A stretch of 64,000 nt of DNA, from NCBI GenBank assembly GCA_039029535.1, contig JBCCFW010000015.1, positions 1 to 64,000 on the forward strand, in the 5' to 3' direction. The translations under genes were made by a program, and so were the position numbers. Shown in pieces: positions 1-9,484 of this stretch (its first letter is position 1; each line of letters starts with the position of its first letter). The DNA comes from JBCCFW01 sp039029535 (GTDB taxonomy: Bacteria > Acidobacteriota > JBCCFW01). The notes under the pieces are model-generated. The model did no database searches. It saw only the letters and a list, made by a program, of their open reading frames with translations, and was not told where the DNA came from.

Positions 1-3000
1 CCGCCCGGCCCCAGTCCCCCACCGCACAGGCGTTGCGCGCCCGGACCAGGTAGTAGCGATCGTCCGGCGTAGGATCGTCACCCGTGAGCTCGGGCGTCGT
101 GAGGAGCATCGCCCCGCAGGCCGCGTTGAGGAAGCCGCGGTCGGCCCGCAGGTCGGCCAGGTTGCCGGACAGGACGTCGTAGGTGCCGCCCGAGCCGAGC
201 TCTGGCTGACCCGTCCAGGTCACCAGGTCGATGGCGGGAACCCGCACGTCGACGACCTCCATCGGCAGGCTGATGGCCGTCTCGTCGAGGTCATCGCAGT
301 CGTCCACCCCGTCGGCACCGTCGCCGTCGACGTCCGGGTCACAGGCGTCACCCAGGCCGTCGCCGTCGTAGTCACACTGCTCGCCGATGCCCTCGCCGGG
401 ATCGTCGGTGTCACCGTCCATGTTGCAGTCGGTGAGGTCCATGTTGACGTCTGCGATGGTCGGACAGGTGTCGCAGGCGTCACCGAGGCCGTCGCGGTCG
501 GAGTCGCACTGCTCGCCGATGCCCTCGCCGGGGTCGGTGGTGTCTCCGTCCATGTTGCAGTCGGTGATGACCATGTTGACGTCCGCGTCGACCGGACACG
601 AGTCGCAGTCGTTGCCCAGACCGTCCCCGTCGTTGTCGAACTGGGAGGGGTTGTCGACCGTCGGACAGTTGTCGCACTGGTCTCCGTCCCCATCGCCGTC
701 CTGATCGCACTGGCCTCCGATCTCCTCGCCCGGATCGTCGAAGTCACCGTCGCCATTGCAGTCGGTCTCGACGGCGTTGACGTTGGGATCGTCGCGGCAG
801 AGGTCGCAGCTATTGCCCGCACCGTCACCGTCCGCGTCGCTCTGCGTCGAGTTGGAGACCTGCGGGCAGTTGTCACAGGCGTTGCCGAAGGCGTCGCCGT
901 CGTCGTTCCCGTTGTCCGGGCTCGACACCATCGGACAGAGATCGCAGGAATCGCCCCAACCGTCACCGTCGCCATCGGTCTGGGCCCGGTTGAAGTCGTC
1001 GGGACAGTTGTCGCACACGTCGCCGATGCCGTCGCTGTCGGTGTCCGTCATGTCGTCCGAGGGGAAGTCGACGCAGTTGTCGCAGACGTCGCCGTGACCA
1101 TCGGCGTCCGCGTCCTCCTGACCGATGTTGGCGATGAGCGGACAGTTGTCGCAGGCGTCGCCGAGCGTGTCGACGTCGGAGTCGCACTGCTCCCCCGGAC
1201 CCTCGCCCGGATCGGGGAAGCCGTTGCCGTTGCAGTCCGTCTGCACCGTGTTGATGTTGTCGACCGCGGGACAGATGTCGCAGAGATCGCCACGACCATC
1301 GGCGTCGGTGTCCTCCTGGCCGTCGTTGAAGAAGTCGATGCAGTTGTCGCAAGGATCACCGACGAGGTCCTGATCCTGATCGCATTGCTCGCCGTCGCCC
1401 TCGAACGGGTCGGTGGTGTCGCCGTCCCCGTTGCAGTCGACCGGACCGAGGTTCAGGTTGAACAGCGCCGGGCAGTTGTCGCAGGCATCGCCGAAGCCAT
1501 CGCCGTCCTGCTCGCATTGCTCGCCGACGCCCTCGCCCGGATCGGCCATCCCATCGCCATTGCAGTCGAAGGGCATGACGTTGGCCGGGTTGGCCACCAG
1601 CAGGCAGTTGTCGCAAGCGTCGCCCACGCCGTCCGCGTCCTGATCGCACTGCTCGCCGATGCCCTCTCCGGGGTCGGTGAAGTCGAGGTCACCGTTGCAG
1701 TCGACCGGCACCATGTTGACGTCGGCGTCGATCGGACAGCCGTCGCAGGCGTCGCCCACGCCATCGCCGTCACCGTCGCCCTGAAGGGGGTCGGCATCTG
1801 CCGGGCACAGGTCGCAGGCATCGCCCACGCCGTCCGCGTCCGCATCGTCTTGCGTGGGGTTGGACACGTCCGCACAGTTGTCACAGGCATCGCCGAAGCC
1901 GTCACCATCCTGGTCACACTGCTCACCGGCCGCCTCACCGGGGTCCGTCGTGTCCCCATCCATGTTGCAGTCGGTCGCCACGGCGTTCGCGTCGGCGTCG
2001 GCCGGGCAGCTGTCGCAAGCGTCGCCAACGCCGTCGCCGTCACCGTCTTCCTGACCCGGGTTGGCCACGCCGGGGCAGTTCTCGCAGGCATCGCCGAGGA
2101 GGTCACCGTCGGTGTCTTCCTGACCGGGGTCCGGCGCGTCGGGACAGCCGTCACAAGGGTCGCCTACGCCGTCGCCGTCGCGATCACATTGCTCGCCGAT
2201 CGCCTCACCCGGATCGGTCGTGTCGCCGTCCATGTTGCAGTCGGTCTCGACCACGTTGACGTCGTCGATCGCCGGGCACGCATCGCAGGCATCGCCGAAG
2301 CCGTCCGAGTCACCATCGTCCTGGGTGGGGTTGAAGACCGTCGGACAATTGTCGGTCGCGTCGTCGACACCGTCACCGTCGGCATCGGTCTGACACGCAT
2401 CACCCGTGCCGTCACCGTCGGAGTCGGCCTGCCCCGGGTTGGGGGTGAGCGGACAGTTGTCCTGTGCGTCCGGGATGCCGTCCATGTCGACGTCACCGGG
2501 ATCCACCGCGTAGGCGAGGATTGCCGCCGGACCCAGCGCATCGAAGGGATCGACGATGAGGTCGAGGAGACGAGGGGACTCGGTCCGATGGATGGGGCCG
2601 GCCGAGCTCTGGTACACGCGAGCGTTCCGAGCGGAGAACAGCGACAGGCCGTCGAAGCCGGCCGCGTCGAGGTTCATCCCCTCCGGGCTCCGCGACTGGT
2701 TGACGAGTGTCGCTCCACCCGGGGTCGGATCCATGGCGATCTCGATGACGTCGCCGCGGTTGCCGACCACGACCAGGTCGTCGCCGAGGCCACCCAGGCC
2801 ACCGCCGCTGCCGAAGGTCGAACCGATGGTCGGTCGACCGATGTCCGCGCCGGTGGCGGGATCGACGGCGACGATCTGTCCGTCGGTGCCGTCGAGGAGA
2901 TAGAGCTCGCCGCCCGCCTGCTGGTTCGGACCGTCGAGGTAGGCGATGCCGGCCACCCGTCCGATCACGGCCGGTGCCGCGAAGCTGTTGACGAAGCTGC

Positions 3001-4354
3001 CGTCGGTCGCGTCGATCTCGAAGACGGTGTTCGTGCCACTGCCGTTGGCGAAGAACAGGGTCGGCTGCACCGCGTTGCGCTCGGAGTAGGCCAGGCCCGC
3101 GTCATCACCGACGCCCACCGCCTCGGGAGTCGCGAAGGCCGGCACGAGCTCGGAGTAGGCCGGCCAGTCCAAGGTACGGATGGTGCCCGGGGGCGCGAGC
3201 TCGAAGATGCGGTCCGGCGGGAGCGGCGGGTTGGTGACGATCTCGAGGTCGGCGCTCGTCTCGTTGGCCGCCAGCGTCACCGTGCCACGCGCCAGTCGAA
3301 GGTCTTGGGCAGCGAGCCCCGACTCCACCGGCGCGTTCCAGTACTCGTTCTGACCCAGGCTGAAGGTCACGCCACCGTCGGTGTAGGAGAAGCGATCGTC
3401 GAGCTCCTCGACTTCGATGGTGTAGGTCCCGGGAGTGAGACCGTAAATCGTGTACTCACCACGACGATCGGCCGGAGCGCCACCGGCGAAGTGATCTCCA
3501 GACACCGCAGAGGCGGCCTCGAGCATCTCGTCACCCTGGAGGCGCGCGATGACCTCGACGCCACGCTGGTACGTCACGCCGTCGCTCTCGAAGACGTGAC
3601 CGGTGATCGTCGCCTCGTTCATCCCGAAGTCGGGAGTCGGGTAGAGGTGCGAGAAGATCGCGATGTCGTCTCGATGGAGCGTGATGGCCATCGAGTTGTC
3701 GTCGGTGATGGTCGGGCTCATCGTCGGCACGTTGGCGTCGTTGGGGCCATTGCCGTCACCGCTGAGGTGGAAGTTGATCTGCGTGTGCGCCAGGCCGACC
3801 ATGTGGCCGAACTCGTGGACGAAGACCCCGAGCATCTCCGCCTGCGTGACTTCCTCCGGCCCGATCCCGTCGGTCCAGAAGCCGTTCATGACCGCCTGCC
3901 CCTCGGTGATGATCCCCGTCGCACCGATGAAGCAGTTGAAGCCCGCGAAGCCCAGCACGCCGTTGCGCGCGCCCGCTCCGAGGATCGCGTCGGTGATCGC
4001 GCCGTCGGTGTCGAAGATGACCGGGCTGATGCCGTCGCAGAGATCGAGGTACGAGCCGACGTTGAAGACGGTGACGTCCTCGGGAAGGTCGATGTCCTCG
4101 GTGAAGGTCATCGTCGCGGTGGGCACCGCCTCCCAGACCGCCAGGGCGTCGCGGGTCATCTGCTGGGCCGTCGCGTTGGTGAGGTTCCCCAGGGTGCCCA
4201 GGTCCTGGCGGTAGACCGCGTTGGGCGCCCCCTCCGGCCCCCAGTGGAACGGCTCACCGCCCGTGGTGGACTGGATGGGAGAACCGGCCTGGAGCGACGC
4301 GGTCGACGCCGACAGGACGAGCAGGCCGAGAACGAGACGAGAAGGGCGAATCAT
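1..4354 (-). CDS. Secreted metzincin-type zinc metalloprotease with thrombospondin type 3 repeats (3' end outside window)
   Basis: The frame is open from ATG 4354 to the left edge (1,451 codons, no stop), so the C-terminus is missing. Residues 1-20 are a signal peptide. HEFGHMVGLAH at residues 180-190 is the HExxHxxGxxH zinc site of metzincins/matrixins (His180, Glu181, His184, His190). Residues ~240-330 look like a carboxypeptidase-regulatory beta-sandwich (GEYTIYGLTPGTYTIEVEE). Residues ~340-600 contain beta-propeller-like strands (GELYLLDGTDGQIVAVDP). Residues ~615-1355 are a long run of Ca-binding TSP3 repeats (DxDxDGxGDxCDNCP). The last ~95 residues begin a module (TYDVLSG, then YYLVRARNAC) that resembles the C-termini of the giant proteins at 42.7-55.3 kb. 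Inferred role: exported, calcium-stabilised protease; the substrate is unknown. The small secreted protein at 4520-4966 lies 165 bp upstream on the same strand and may be co-transcribed. Confidence 0.9.
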   Translation of the reverse strand, partial: MIRPSRLVLGLLVLSASTASLQAGSPIQSTTGGEPFHWGPEGAPNAVYRQDLGTLGNLTNATAQQMTRDALAVWEAVPTATMTFTEDIDLPEDVTVFNVGSYLDLCDGISPVIFDTDGAITDAILGAGARNGVLGFAGFNCFIGATGIITEGQAVMNGFWTDGIGPEEVTQAEMLGVFVHEFGHMVGLAHTQINFHLSGDGNGPNDANVPTMSPTITDDNSMAITLHRDDIAIFSHLYPTPDFGMNEATITGHVFESDGVTYQRGVEVIARLQGDEMLEAASAVSGDHFAGGAPADRRGEYTIYGLTPGTYTIEVEELDDRFSYTDGGVTFSLGQNEYWNAPVESGLAAQDLRLARGTVTLAANETSADLEIVTNPPLPPDRIFELAPPGTIRTLDWPAYSELVPAFATPEAVGVGDDAGLAYSERNAVQPTLFFANGSGTNTVFEIDATDGSFVNSFAAPAVIGRVAGIAYLDGPNQQAGGELYLLDGTDGQIVAVDPATGADIGRPTIGSTFGSGGGLGGLGDDLVVVGNRGDVIEIAMDPTPGGATLVNQSRSPEGMNLDAAGFDGLSLFSARNARVYQSSAGPIHRTESPRLLDLIVDPFDALGPAAILAYAVDPGDVDMDGIPDAQDNCPLTPNPGQADSDGDGTGDACQTDADGDGVDDATDNCPTVFNPTQDDGDSDGFGDACDACPAIDDVNVVETDCNMDGDTTDPGEAIGEQCDRDGDGVGDPCDGCPDAPDPGQEDTDGDLLGDACENCPGVANPGQEDGDGDGVGDACDSCPADADANAVATDCNMDGDTTDPGEAAGEQCDQDGDGFGDACDNCADVSNPTQDDADADGVGDACDLCPADADPLQGDGDGDGVGDACDGCPIDADVNMVPVDCNGDLDFTDPGEGIGEQCDQDADGVGDACDNCLLVANPANVMPFDCNGDGMADPGEGVGEQCEQDGDGFGDACDNCPALFNLNLGPVDCNGDGDTTDPFEGDGEQCDQDQDLVGDPCDNCIDFFNDGQEDTDADGRGDLCDICPAVDNINTVQTDCNGNGFPDPGEGPGEQCDSDVDTLGDACDNCPLIANIGQEDADADGHGDVCDNCVDFPSDDMTDTDSDGIGDVCDNCPDDFNRAQTDGDGDGWGDSCDLCPMVSSPDNGNDDGDAFGNACDNCPQVSNSTQSDADGDGAGNSCDLCRDDPNVNAVETDCNGDGDFDDPGEEIGGQCDQDGDGDGDQCDNCPTVDNPSQFDNDGDGLGNDCDSCPVDADVNMVITDCNMDGDTTDPGEGIGEQCDSDRDGLGDACDTCPTIADVNMDLTDCNMDGDTDDPGEGIGEQCDYDGDGLGDACDPDVDGDGADGVDDCDDLDETAISLPMEVVDVRVPAIDLVTWTGQPELGSGGTYDVLSGNLADLRADRGFLNAACGAMLLTTPELTGDDPTPDDRYYLVRARNACAVGDWGRA

Positions 4355-4519
4355 CGGGACTCCGGAGAGGACGGCGCGAGGCGTGTCGTTCCGGGGCGAT
4401 CGATGAGTCAGCCGCCCCCGGACAACTCCCGAGTTTCGCTCAGGACAGGGCGTTTCGACGACCCCCAGGGGCACCGGTTCACGGAGCGGGGGATGTCGCG
4501 GCTGTCGCCGAGACCAAGC

Positions 4520-4966
4520 TCAGGGCTTGGCGGGCGCGAGGGTGCCGGCGCCGAGCGACTGGACACCCTGGCCGAAGCCGACCGGGCTGGTCAGCCCGAG
4601 CTGAGACTCGCCACGCAGCGCGAGGCGATAGCGCTGACCAACCTCGTACTGGGGAAGACCCACGATCCCGCTGCGCCGACCGTCCTGAAGACCGCCGTAC
4701 TGACGGAACCGGTAGAGGCGACGGCCGGCCTCGAGGCTGGCCCGCAGGTCCTCGCCCTTCTGCACCGACTCGACGCGGAAGGTGTATTCGGTGGCGAGCA
4801 TGCCCCCGGTGACCGTGATCGGCTGCGTGTCGACACAGGTACCGACGAAGATGCGTGCAGCCTCCGAGACCACCTGCTTGGGGGTCATCGGAACGAGGGT
4901 GGTGGCCGACGCGTGCGAGCCGACGAACAGGCTGAAGAGGACGAGAGCGAGAGTGCGTGTGGTCAC
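4520..4966 (-). CDS. Small secreted protein of unknown function upstream of the metalloprotease
   Basis: 148 aa, starting at GTG 4966 (codons for MTTRTLALVLF), with a clear signal peptide ending near SHASA. The mature part is about 125 residues, has one Cys (GTCVDTQ) and a beta-rich pattern (TEYTFRVESVQKGE, GQRYRLALRGESQLG). I do not recognise a named domain. Same strand as the metalloprotease, 165 bp upstream of it, so the two may form a transcription unit. A role as an accessory or inhibitor of the protease is possible but nothing in the sequence proves it. The exported nature is well supported; the function is not. Confidence 0.75.
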   Translation of the reverse strand: MTTRTLALVLFSLFVGSHASATTLVPMTPKQVVSEAARIFVGTCVDTQPITVTGGMLATEYTFRVESVQKGEDLRASLEAGRRLYRFRQYGGLQDGRRSGIVGLPQYEVGQRYRLALRGESQLGLTSPVGFGQGVQSLGAGTLAPAKP

Positions 4967-5049
4967 GGGAGGGTCCTTCCTGGCGATGCCGCCACCCCGC
5001 AGGAGTTTCGCTCATCCCGCGGCGAGCGACCAGATCCGTCTCTCCCTCG

Positions 5050-5697
5050 TTACTGAGGGCTCTTCTGCCACTCGGGTCGGCCGATCTCCTCGAACAGCCT
5101 GACGAGCGCACCGTGGGCCGGGTCGAGCTCCATCCCGTCGGACACGTCGATCTCGCGGTTCACGGAGCCGATCTCGAGAGTCACGAGGCGAGTCTGACCA
5201 TCGGCGATGACACCCTCCCCCTTCACGGGAGTCGGTGCGGTGAGCGCGCGACTGAGGGCCGTCGCAAGCTGCTTGCGCTCGTCGCGGGTGAGAGCACGCT
5301 CTCGCTGGACGTCGCGCGGCGGCCCCTCGACGATCGTGGCGTGGCCGGTCATGTCCACCTGGATCCAGAGGCTGAGACCGGCAATGCCACCGGAGCGCCG
5401 GTAGGTGAGCCAACCCGGAGCCGTGCTCACCGCTCCGCTGCTCGGCGGCTCGGTTGCCGCACCACCCGAGGCTGCGGTCGAGGCGTGCCCGGCCCCCGCT
5501 CCACCATGAGCCTGAGATGCAGCCGACCCACCCGACGCAGTCCGGGACTCGGCGCCCCCGTGCTCGTCGTGGTGTCCCGTGCTCGTGGCGTGGCCGCCGT
5601 CAGCCGGTGAGCCGGGCACGGAGGGACAGCAGGCGCCGAGGAGCAGCGCGAGCGCGGAGAGACCGAAGAAGGAGGACAGGCGAGACGAGATCGACAT
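5050..5697 (-). CDS. Lipoprotein with Gly/Ala/His-rich linker, function unknown
   Basis: 215 aa from ATG 5697 (MSISSRLSSFF). The frame is open further upstream to 6948, but that stretch lies antisense to the dehydrogenase at 5755, so the lipoprotein start is preferred. Residues 1-23 are a type II signal peptide with lipobox LLGAC. Residues ~28-95 are a low-complexity linker rich in Gly, Ala, His and Ser, as expected for a membrane-tethered protein. The C-terminal ~115 residues form a folded domain (GLSLWIQVDMTGHATIVEG, RKQLATALSRAL, REIDVSDGMELDP) with no motif I can name. It is divergent from the PQQ-type dehydrogenase, with 57 bp between the two starts, so they may share a promoter region. 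Confidence 0.75.
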   Translation of the reverse strand: MSISSRLSSFFGLSALALLLGACCPSVPGSPADGGHATSTGHHDEHGGAESRTASGGSAASQAHGGAGAGHASTAASGGAATEPPSSGAVSTAPGWLTYRRSGGIAGLSLWIQVDMTGHATIVEGPPRDVQRERALTRDERKQLATALSRALTAPTPVKGEGVIADGQTRLVTLEIGSVNREIDVSDGMELDPAHGALVRLFEEIGRPEWQKSPQ

Positions 5698-5754
5698 GCC
5701 GGCAGCATGCACCACCCGTCGGGATCGCGGTGGGAGGTCGTACACTCGCCGACC

Positions 5755-6897
5755 ATGTCTTCGAAGCCCCTCGCCGCTTGCCTGGTCGTGGTCGCATCGC
5801 TGCTGCCGTCCTGCACGTCGGCTCCGCCGGTCGAGCGACGCGCTCCGCCGGTGCAGCTCATCGACCTGCCCGAAGGATTCGTCATCGAGCTGGCGGCGGC
5901 CGGCATCGAGCACGCCCGCTCGATGGCTCGCAGCCCCGCCGGCACGCTCTTCGTCGGCTCGCGCAAGAGCGACGTCGTGCGAGCCCTCCGCGACGAGGAC
6001 GGCGACGGCTACTTCGAGACGGTGCACGTCCTCCTCAGCGGCTTGAACTCGCCCAACGGCGTCGCTTACCGAGCTGGCGCTCTCTACGTCGCCGAGATCC
6101 ATCGCGTGATCCGTCTCGACGACATCGACGCGCGCCTCACCTCGCCACCCGAGCCGGTGGTCGTCCGCGACGACTTCCCCACCGACCCTCACCACGGCTG
6201 GAAGTTCCTCCGCTTCGGGCCCGACGGCTGGCTCTACGTTCCCGTCGGCGCCCCCTGCAACATCTGCGACGCGGGTGACCCGTACGCGGCCATCCTCCGG
6301 ATGAAGCCCGACGGCTCCGACCTTCAGGTCTTCGCCCGCGGCGTGCGCAACACCGTCGGCTTCGACTGGCACCCGACGACCGGCGAGCTCTGGTTCACCG
6401 ACAACGGTCGCGACTGGCTCGGCGATCACCTCCCACCCGACGAGCTCAACCACGCGCCCGAGGCCGGGCTGCACTTCGGTTACCCCTGGTGCCACGGGAC
6501 CGACCTCGTCGACACCGACTTCCCCGACAGGGGCTGTGACGGCTTCCGACCCGCAGCCCAAGAGCTGGGAGCGCACGTCGCCTCCCTCGGCATGCGCTTC
6601 TACACCGGCGACTCCTTCCCGGAGGAATACCGGAACCAGGTGTTCATCGCCGAACACGGTTCCTGGAACAGCTCGGTGAAGGTCGGCTATCAGGTGTCGC
6701 TCGTGCGGCTCGAAGGCAACCGACCGGTCTCCTACGAGCCCTTCGCCACCGGCTGGTTGCGTCCCCACGGCGGCGTGCGCGGACGACCCGTCGACCTCCT
6801 CGTCGAGCCGGACGGCTCGTTGCTGGTCTCCGACGACGGAGGCGGCGCCATCTATCGCATCCGTCACGTCGGCACCGACGCCGCGGAGACTCGCTGA
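5755..6897 (+). CDS. PQQ-dependent sugar (sorbosone/glucose-type) dehydrogenase, lipoprotein
   Basis: 380 aa from ATG 5755, encoding a lipoprotein signal (MSSKPLAACLVVVASLLPSC, acylated Cys20). The rest is a six-bladed propeller of the GSDH/sorbosone dehydrogenase family: FVGSRKSDVVRALRDEDGDG, SGLNSPNGVAYRAGALYVAE, HHGWKFLRFGPDGWLYVPVG with APCNIC, GVRNTVGFDWHPTTGELWFT with DNGRDWLGD, and IAEHGSWN. Members oxidise sugars or aldehydes with pyrroloquinoline quinone in the periplasm; the substrate here is unknown. An upstream in-frame ATG at 5707 would spoil the signal peptide and is rejected. The stop overlaps the glycosylase start by one base (TGATG), indicating an operon. Confidence 0.88.
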   Translation: MSSKPLAACLVVVASLLPSCTSAPPVERRAPPVQLIDLPEGFVIELAAAGIEHARSMARSPAGTLFVGSRKSDVVRALRDEDGDGYFETVHVLLSGLNSPNGVAYRAGALYVAEIHRVIRLDDIDARLTSPPEPVVVRDDFPTDPHHGWKFLRFGPDGWLYVPVGAPCNICDAGDPYAAILRMKPDGSDLQVFARGVRNTVGFDWHPTTGELWFTDNGRDWLGDHLPPDELNHAPEAGLHFGYPWCHGTDLVDTDFPDRGCDGFRPAAQELGAHVASLGMRFYTGDSFPEEYRNQVFIAEHGSWNSSVKVGYQVSLVRLEGNRPVSYEPFATGWLRPHGGVRGRPVDLLVEPDGSLLVSDDGGGAIYRIRHVGTDAAETR

Positions 6898-7628
6898 TGT
6901 CCTCCACGCCCGCAGCCAGCTTGCGTCGCATCGCGAAGAAGCTGTCACGACAGCTCGGTGAGCTGTCCTTCGCCAAGCCCGTCACCCACGTCTATGACCC
7001 GACCGACTACGCCTGGAAAACGCACTCGGCTTACCTCGGTCTCGCACGCCGCGGGATCGACGCGGTGTTCTTGGGGATGAACCCAGGTCCGTTCGGCATG
7101 GCGCAGACCGGCGTGCCCTTCGGTGATCCCGTCTTCGTCCGCGACTGGATGGGGCTGCGCATCGTGGCGTCGCGTCCCGCCGACGAGCACCCGAAACGCC
7201 CCGTGCTCGGTGATGCCAGCACGCGCAACGAGGTCAGCGGTCAACGTCTCTGGGGCTTCGCTCGTGAGCGCTTCGACGACGCGCCGGCCTTCTTCGAGCG
7301 CTTCTTCGTCATCAACTACTGCCCCCTCTGCTTCCTCGAGGAGAGCGGTCGCAACCGCACGCCCGACAAGTTGCCCGCCACCGAGCGCGATGCCGTGGAA
7401 GAGCTCTGTGACGCCGCGCTGCTCGCCATGATCCGCGCGCTGGAGCCCGGTCGCCTCATCGGGGTCGGTGCCTTCGCCGAGCAGCGGGCGCAGCGAGCGC
7501 TCGCTTCGCTCGACGTCCCCATCGGTCGCGTGCTGCACCCCAGTCCGGCGAGCCCGGTGGCCAATCGCGGCTGGGCGCCTCAGGCAGCCAAGCAGCTCGC
7601 CGAGCAGGGCATCGAGATCCCCGCTTGA
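6897..7628 (+). CDS. smug1: SMUG1-like single-strand-selective uracil-DNA glycosylase
   Basis: 243 aa. Motif 1, GMNPGPFGMAQTGVPFG, at residues 60-76 is the signature of SMUG1-type glycosylases. The second motif, HPSPASP, at ~214-220 sits where the DNA-intercalating HPSP loop is expected. The family removes uracil and oxidised pyrimidines from DNA in base-excision repair; it acts in the cytoplasm and needs no metal. The ATG overlaps the preceding stop by one base, and the stop overlaps the TTG start of the helicase, so it is the middle gene of a coupled trio. Length is typical of bacterial SMUG1-like proteins. The assignment rests on the near-perfect motif 1 and is strong. Confidence 0.92.
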   Translation: MSSTPAASLRRIAKKLSRQLGELSFAKPVTHVYDPTDYAWKTHSAYLGLARRGIDAVFLGMNPGPFGMAQTGVPFGDPVFVRDWMGLRIVASRPADEHPKRPVLGDASTRNEVSGQRLWGFARERFDDAPAFFERFFVINYCPLCFLEESGRNRTPDKLPATERDAVEELCDAALLAMIRALEPGRLIGVGAFAEQRAQRALASLDVPIGRVLHPSPASPVANRGWAPQAAKQLAEQGIEIPA

Positions 7629-9472
7629 ACGAGCTCTCCGAGCCGCACCTCGCGCAGCTCGACGACGCTCTGGTCTCGCTGTTCTCCCACGAGCGAGGAG
7701 AGCATGAACGCATCCTCGGACTGAGCCTGCCCGAACGCGTGTCGCTCGGTCTCTGCTGGGGGCCCCTGCGCGTCGTGGAGATCGAGCGTGCCGGACGAGG
7801 CCGCAGCCGCGTGCTGCTCCGCAGCGTCGACGGATCGGCGCTGCACGACGGCATCGACGCGGGCACCCCCGTGTTGCTCGCCCCGGCCCAGGACGACTCC
7901 GGTGGTGAAGGTCGACGCGGGAGCTGCCTGGGCAGCGATGGAGCGGTGGCCGAGATCCTCACCGAGGAGCCCCACGACTCGCGGGCCGACTGCATCGTCA
8001 CGCGTCGACTCGACGACACGACCACGCGGCGCTATCGCTCGGCGCTGCGTCGGGCCCAGGAGCTCGGCGGTCCCCTGGTCGAGGCCTTGCTCGGTCGTCT
8101 CGTGCCCGAGCAGGACGAGCGTCCGCCGAAGGATCTCTCGGCGCTCGATGGTCTCAACGACGCGCAGCGCGCCGCCGCCGAGGCCGCCCTCACGACCTCG
8201 CCGCTCGCCCTCATTCATGGACCGCCGGGTACCGGCAAGACGCATCTCATCGTCGCGCTGCTCCGCGCACACCTCACCACCGGTGGACGGGCTCTCGCTC
8301 TCGCGGACTCCAACGCCGCGGTCGACCACCTCACGCTGCGAGCCCACGAAGCCGGGCTGCCGGTCGTGCGACTCGGTCATCCGATGAGGATCGGCTCGTC
8401 GATCCAGCCGCTCACGCTCGCCGCCCGCATCGAGGGAGGACCGCTCGGTCGGGTCATCGGCGACGTCGACGCGGAGATCGCCGAGCTGGCGGGTGACTTC
8501 AGCCGTCACGGACGCGCGCAGCGCAAGACGCTCTTCGGCGAACGGGATCGGCTGGCCGATCAGGCGCGCGAGGCCGTGTTCGCCGAGTGCCGGGTCATCG
8601 CCTCGACGCTGGGGACCATCGGCGCCTGGTTGAATCGGATTCCGCCCTCGGAGCTGGCCATCGTCGACGAGGCGACGCAGGCCATCGAGCCGGCGGCGTG
8701 GACGGTGGCGACGGCCTGCCCACGACTCGTGCTGGTCGGTGATCCCCATCAGCTCGGCCCCGTGGTCAAGCAGCCGGGCAACCCGCTGGAGCGCTCCCTG
8801 CTCCAACGGCTCCTCGACGACACCGAGCTTCCGCTCCCGATGCTGACGACCCAGCATCGGATGAACGCGGCGATCCAGGACCTGGTTCAGCCGACCTACG
8901 ACGACGCTCTCGTGCCGCACTCGGACGTTCGCGACGGCCTGCTTCGTGACGACGCGAGCATCGAGTCCGGGCCGCTGACCGACACCTCCCTGCTGTTCAT
9001 CGACACGGCCGGGGCCGGCTTCACCGAGGAGCGCGACGAGGTCACGCTGTCGCTCCACTCAGCCGGCGAGCGTCGGCTCGTGGCCGCGGTGGTGCGGCGG
9101 CTGCGAGCCGCCGGCGTGCCGCCCGAGGACATCGGGATCATCACGCCCTACTCCGCGCAGGTCTCGCGACTCTCTGCCGAGAAGGACTTGGTCGGCTGTG
9201 AGGTCGCGACGGTCAATGCGTTTCAGGGGCGCGAGAAGGATGCCGTCGTGTGCTCGTTCGTGCGGAGCAACGACGAGGGCGAGCTCGGCTTCGTGGCCGA
9301 CCGGCGACGACTCACGGTGGCCGTCACGCGGGCCCGACGCTTCCTCTGCTGCGTCGGCGACTCGGGCACCCTGTCGAGCTCGGATGACTTCGCTCGCGTC
9401 ATCGACGCCTTCCAAGCCGCCGAGGCTTGGTCCAGCGCCTGGGACGAGCCCTGGTCCGAGGTCCTGGGGTGA
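7625..9472 (+). CDS. Superfamily 1 DNA/RNA helicase, UPF1/IGHMBP2-like
   Basis: 615 aa. The SF1B helicase motifs appear in order: motif I GPPGTGKT (residues 199-206), motif II DEATQ (348-352), motif III GDPHQLGP, motif IV region QHRMN, motif V VNAFQGREKDAVVCSFVRSN, motif VI VAVTRARR. The ~195-residue N-terminal region resembles the beta-barrel accessory domain of UPF1/IGHMBP2/DNA2-like helicases. It is predicted to unwind nucleic acid 5'-3' with ATP in the cytoplasm. The start is TTG at 7625 inside the stop of the glycosylase gene (TTGA overlap); no better in-frame ATG or GTG lies before conserved sequence. Coupling to a uracil-DNA glycosylase suggests a DNA repair role (inference). Confidence 0.9.
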   Translation: MNELSEPHLAQLDDALVSLFSHERGEHERILGLSLPERVSLGLCWGPLRVVEIERAGRGRSRVLLRSVDGSALHDGIDAGTPVLLAPAQDDSGGEGRRGSCLGSDGAVAEILTEEPHDSRADCIVTRRLDDTTTRRYRSALRRAQELGGPLVEALLGRLVPEQDERPPKDLSALDGLNDAQRAAAEAALTTSPLALIHGPPGTGKTHLIVALLRAHLTTGGRALALADSNAAVDHLTLRAHEAGLPVVRLGHPMRIGSSIQPLTLAARIEGGPLGRVIGDVDAEIAELAGDFSRHGRAQRKTLFGERDRLADQAREAVFAECRVIASTLGTIGAWLNRIPPSELAIVDEATQAIEPAAWTVATACPRLVLVGDPHQLGPVVKQPGNPLERSLLQRLLDDTELPLPMLTTQHRMNAAIQDLVQPTYDDALVPHSDVRDGLLRDDASIESGPLTDTSLLFIDTAGAGFTEERDEVTLSLHSAGERRLVAAVVRRLRAAGVPPEDIGIITPYSAQVSRLSAEKDLVGCEVATVNAFQGREKDAVVCSFVRSNDEGELGFVADRRRLTVAVTRARRFLCCVGDSGTLSSSDDFARVIDAFQAAEAWSSAWDEPWSEVLG

Positions 9473-9484
9473 GGTGACGCCGGC

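Noticed and set aside
1094..5056. A 1,320-codon open frame on the plus strand
   Set aside because: It is antisense to the TSP3 metalloprotease; the repetitive GC-rich codons leave the opposite strand open. It lacks any domain, while the minus frame has a signal peptide, zinc motif and TSP3 repeats.
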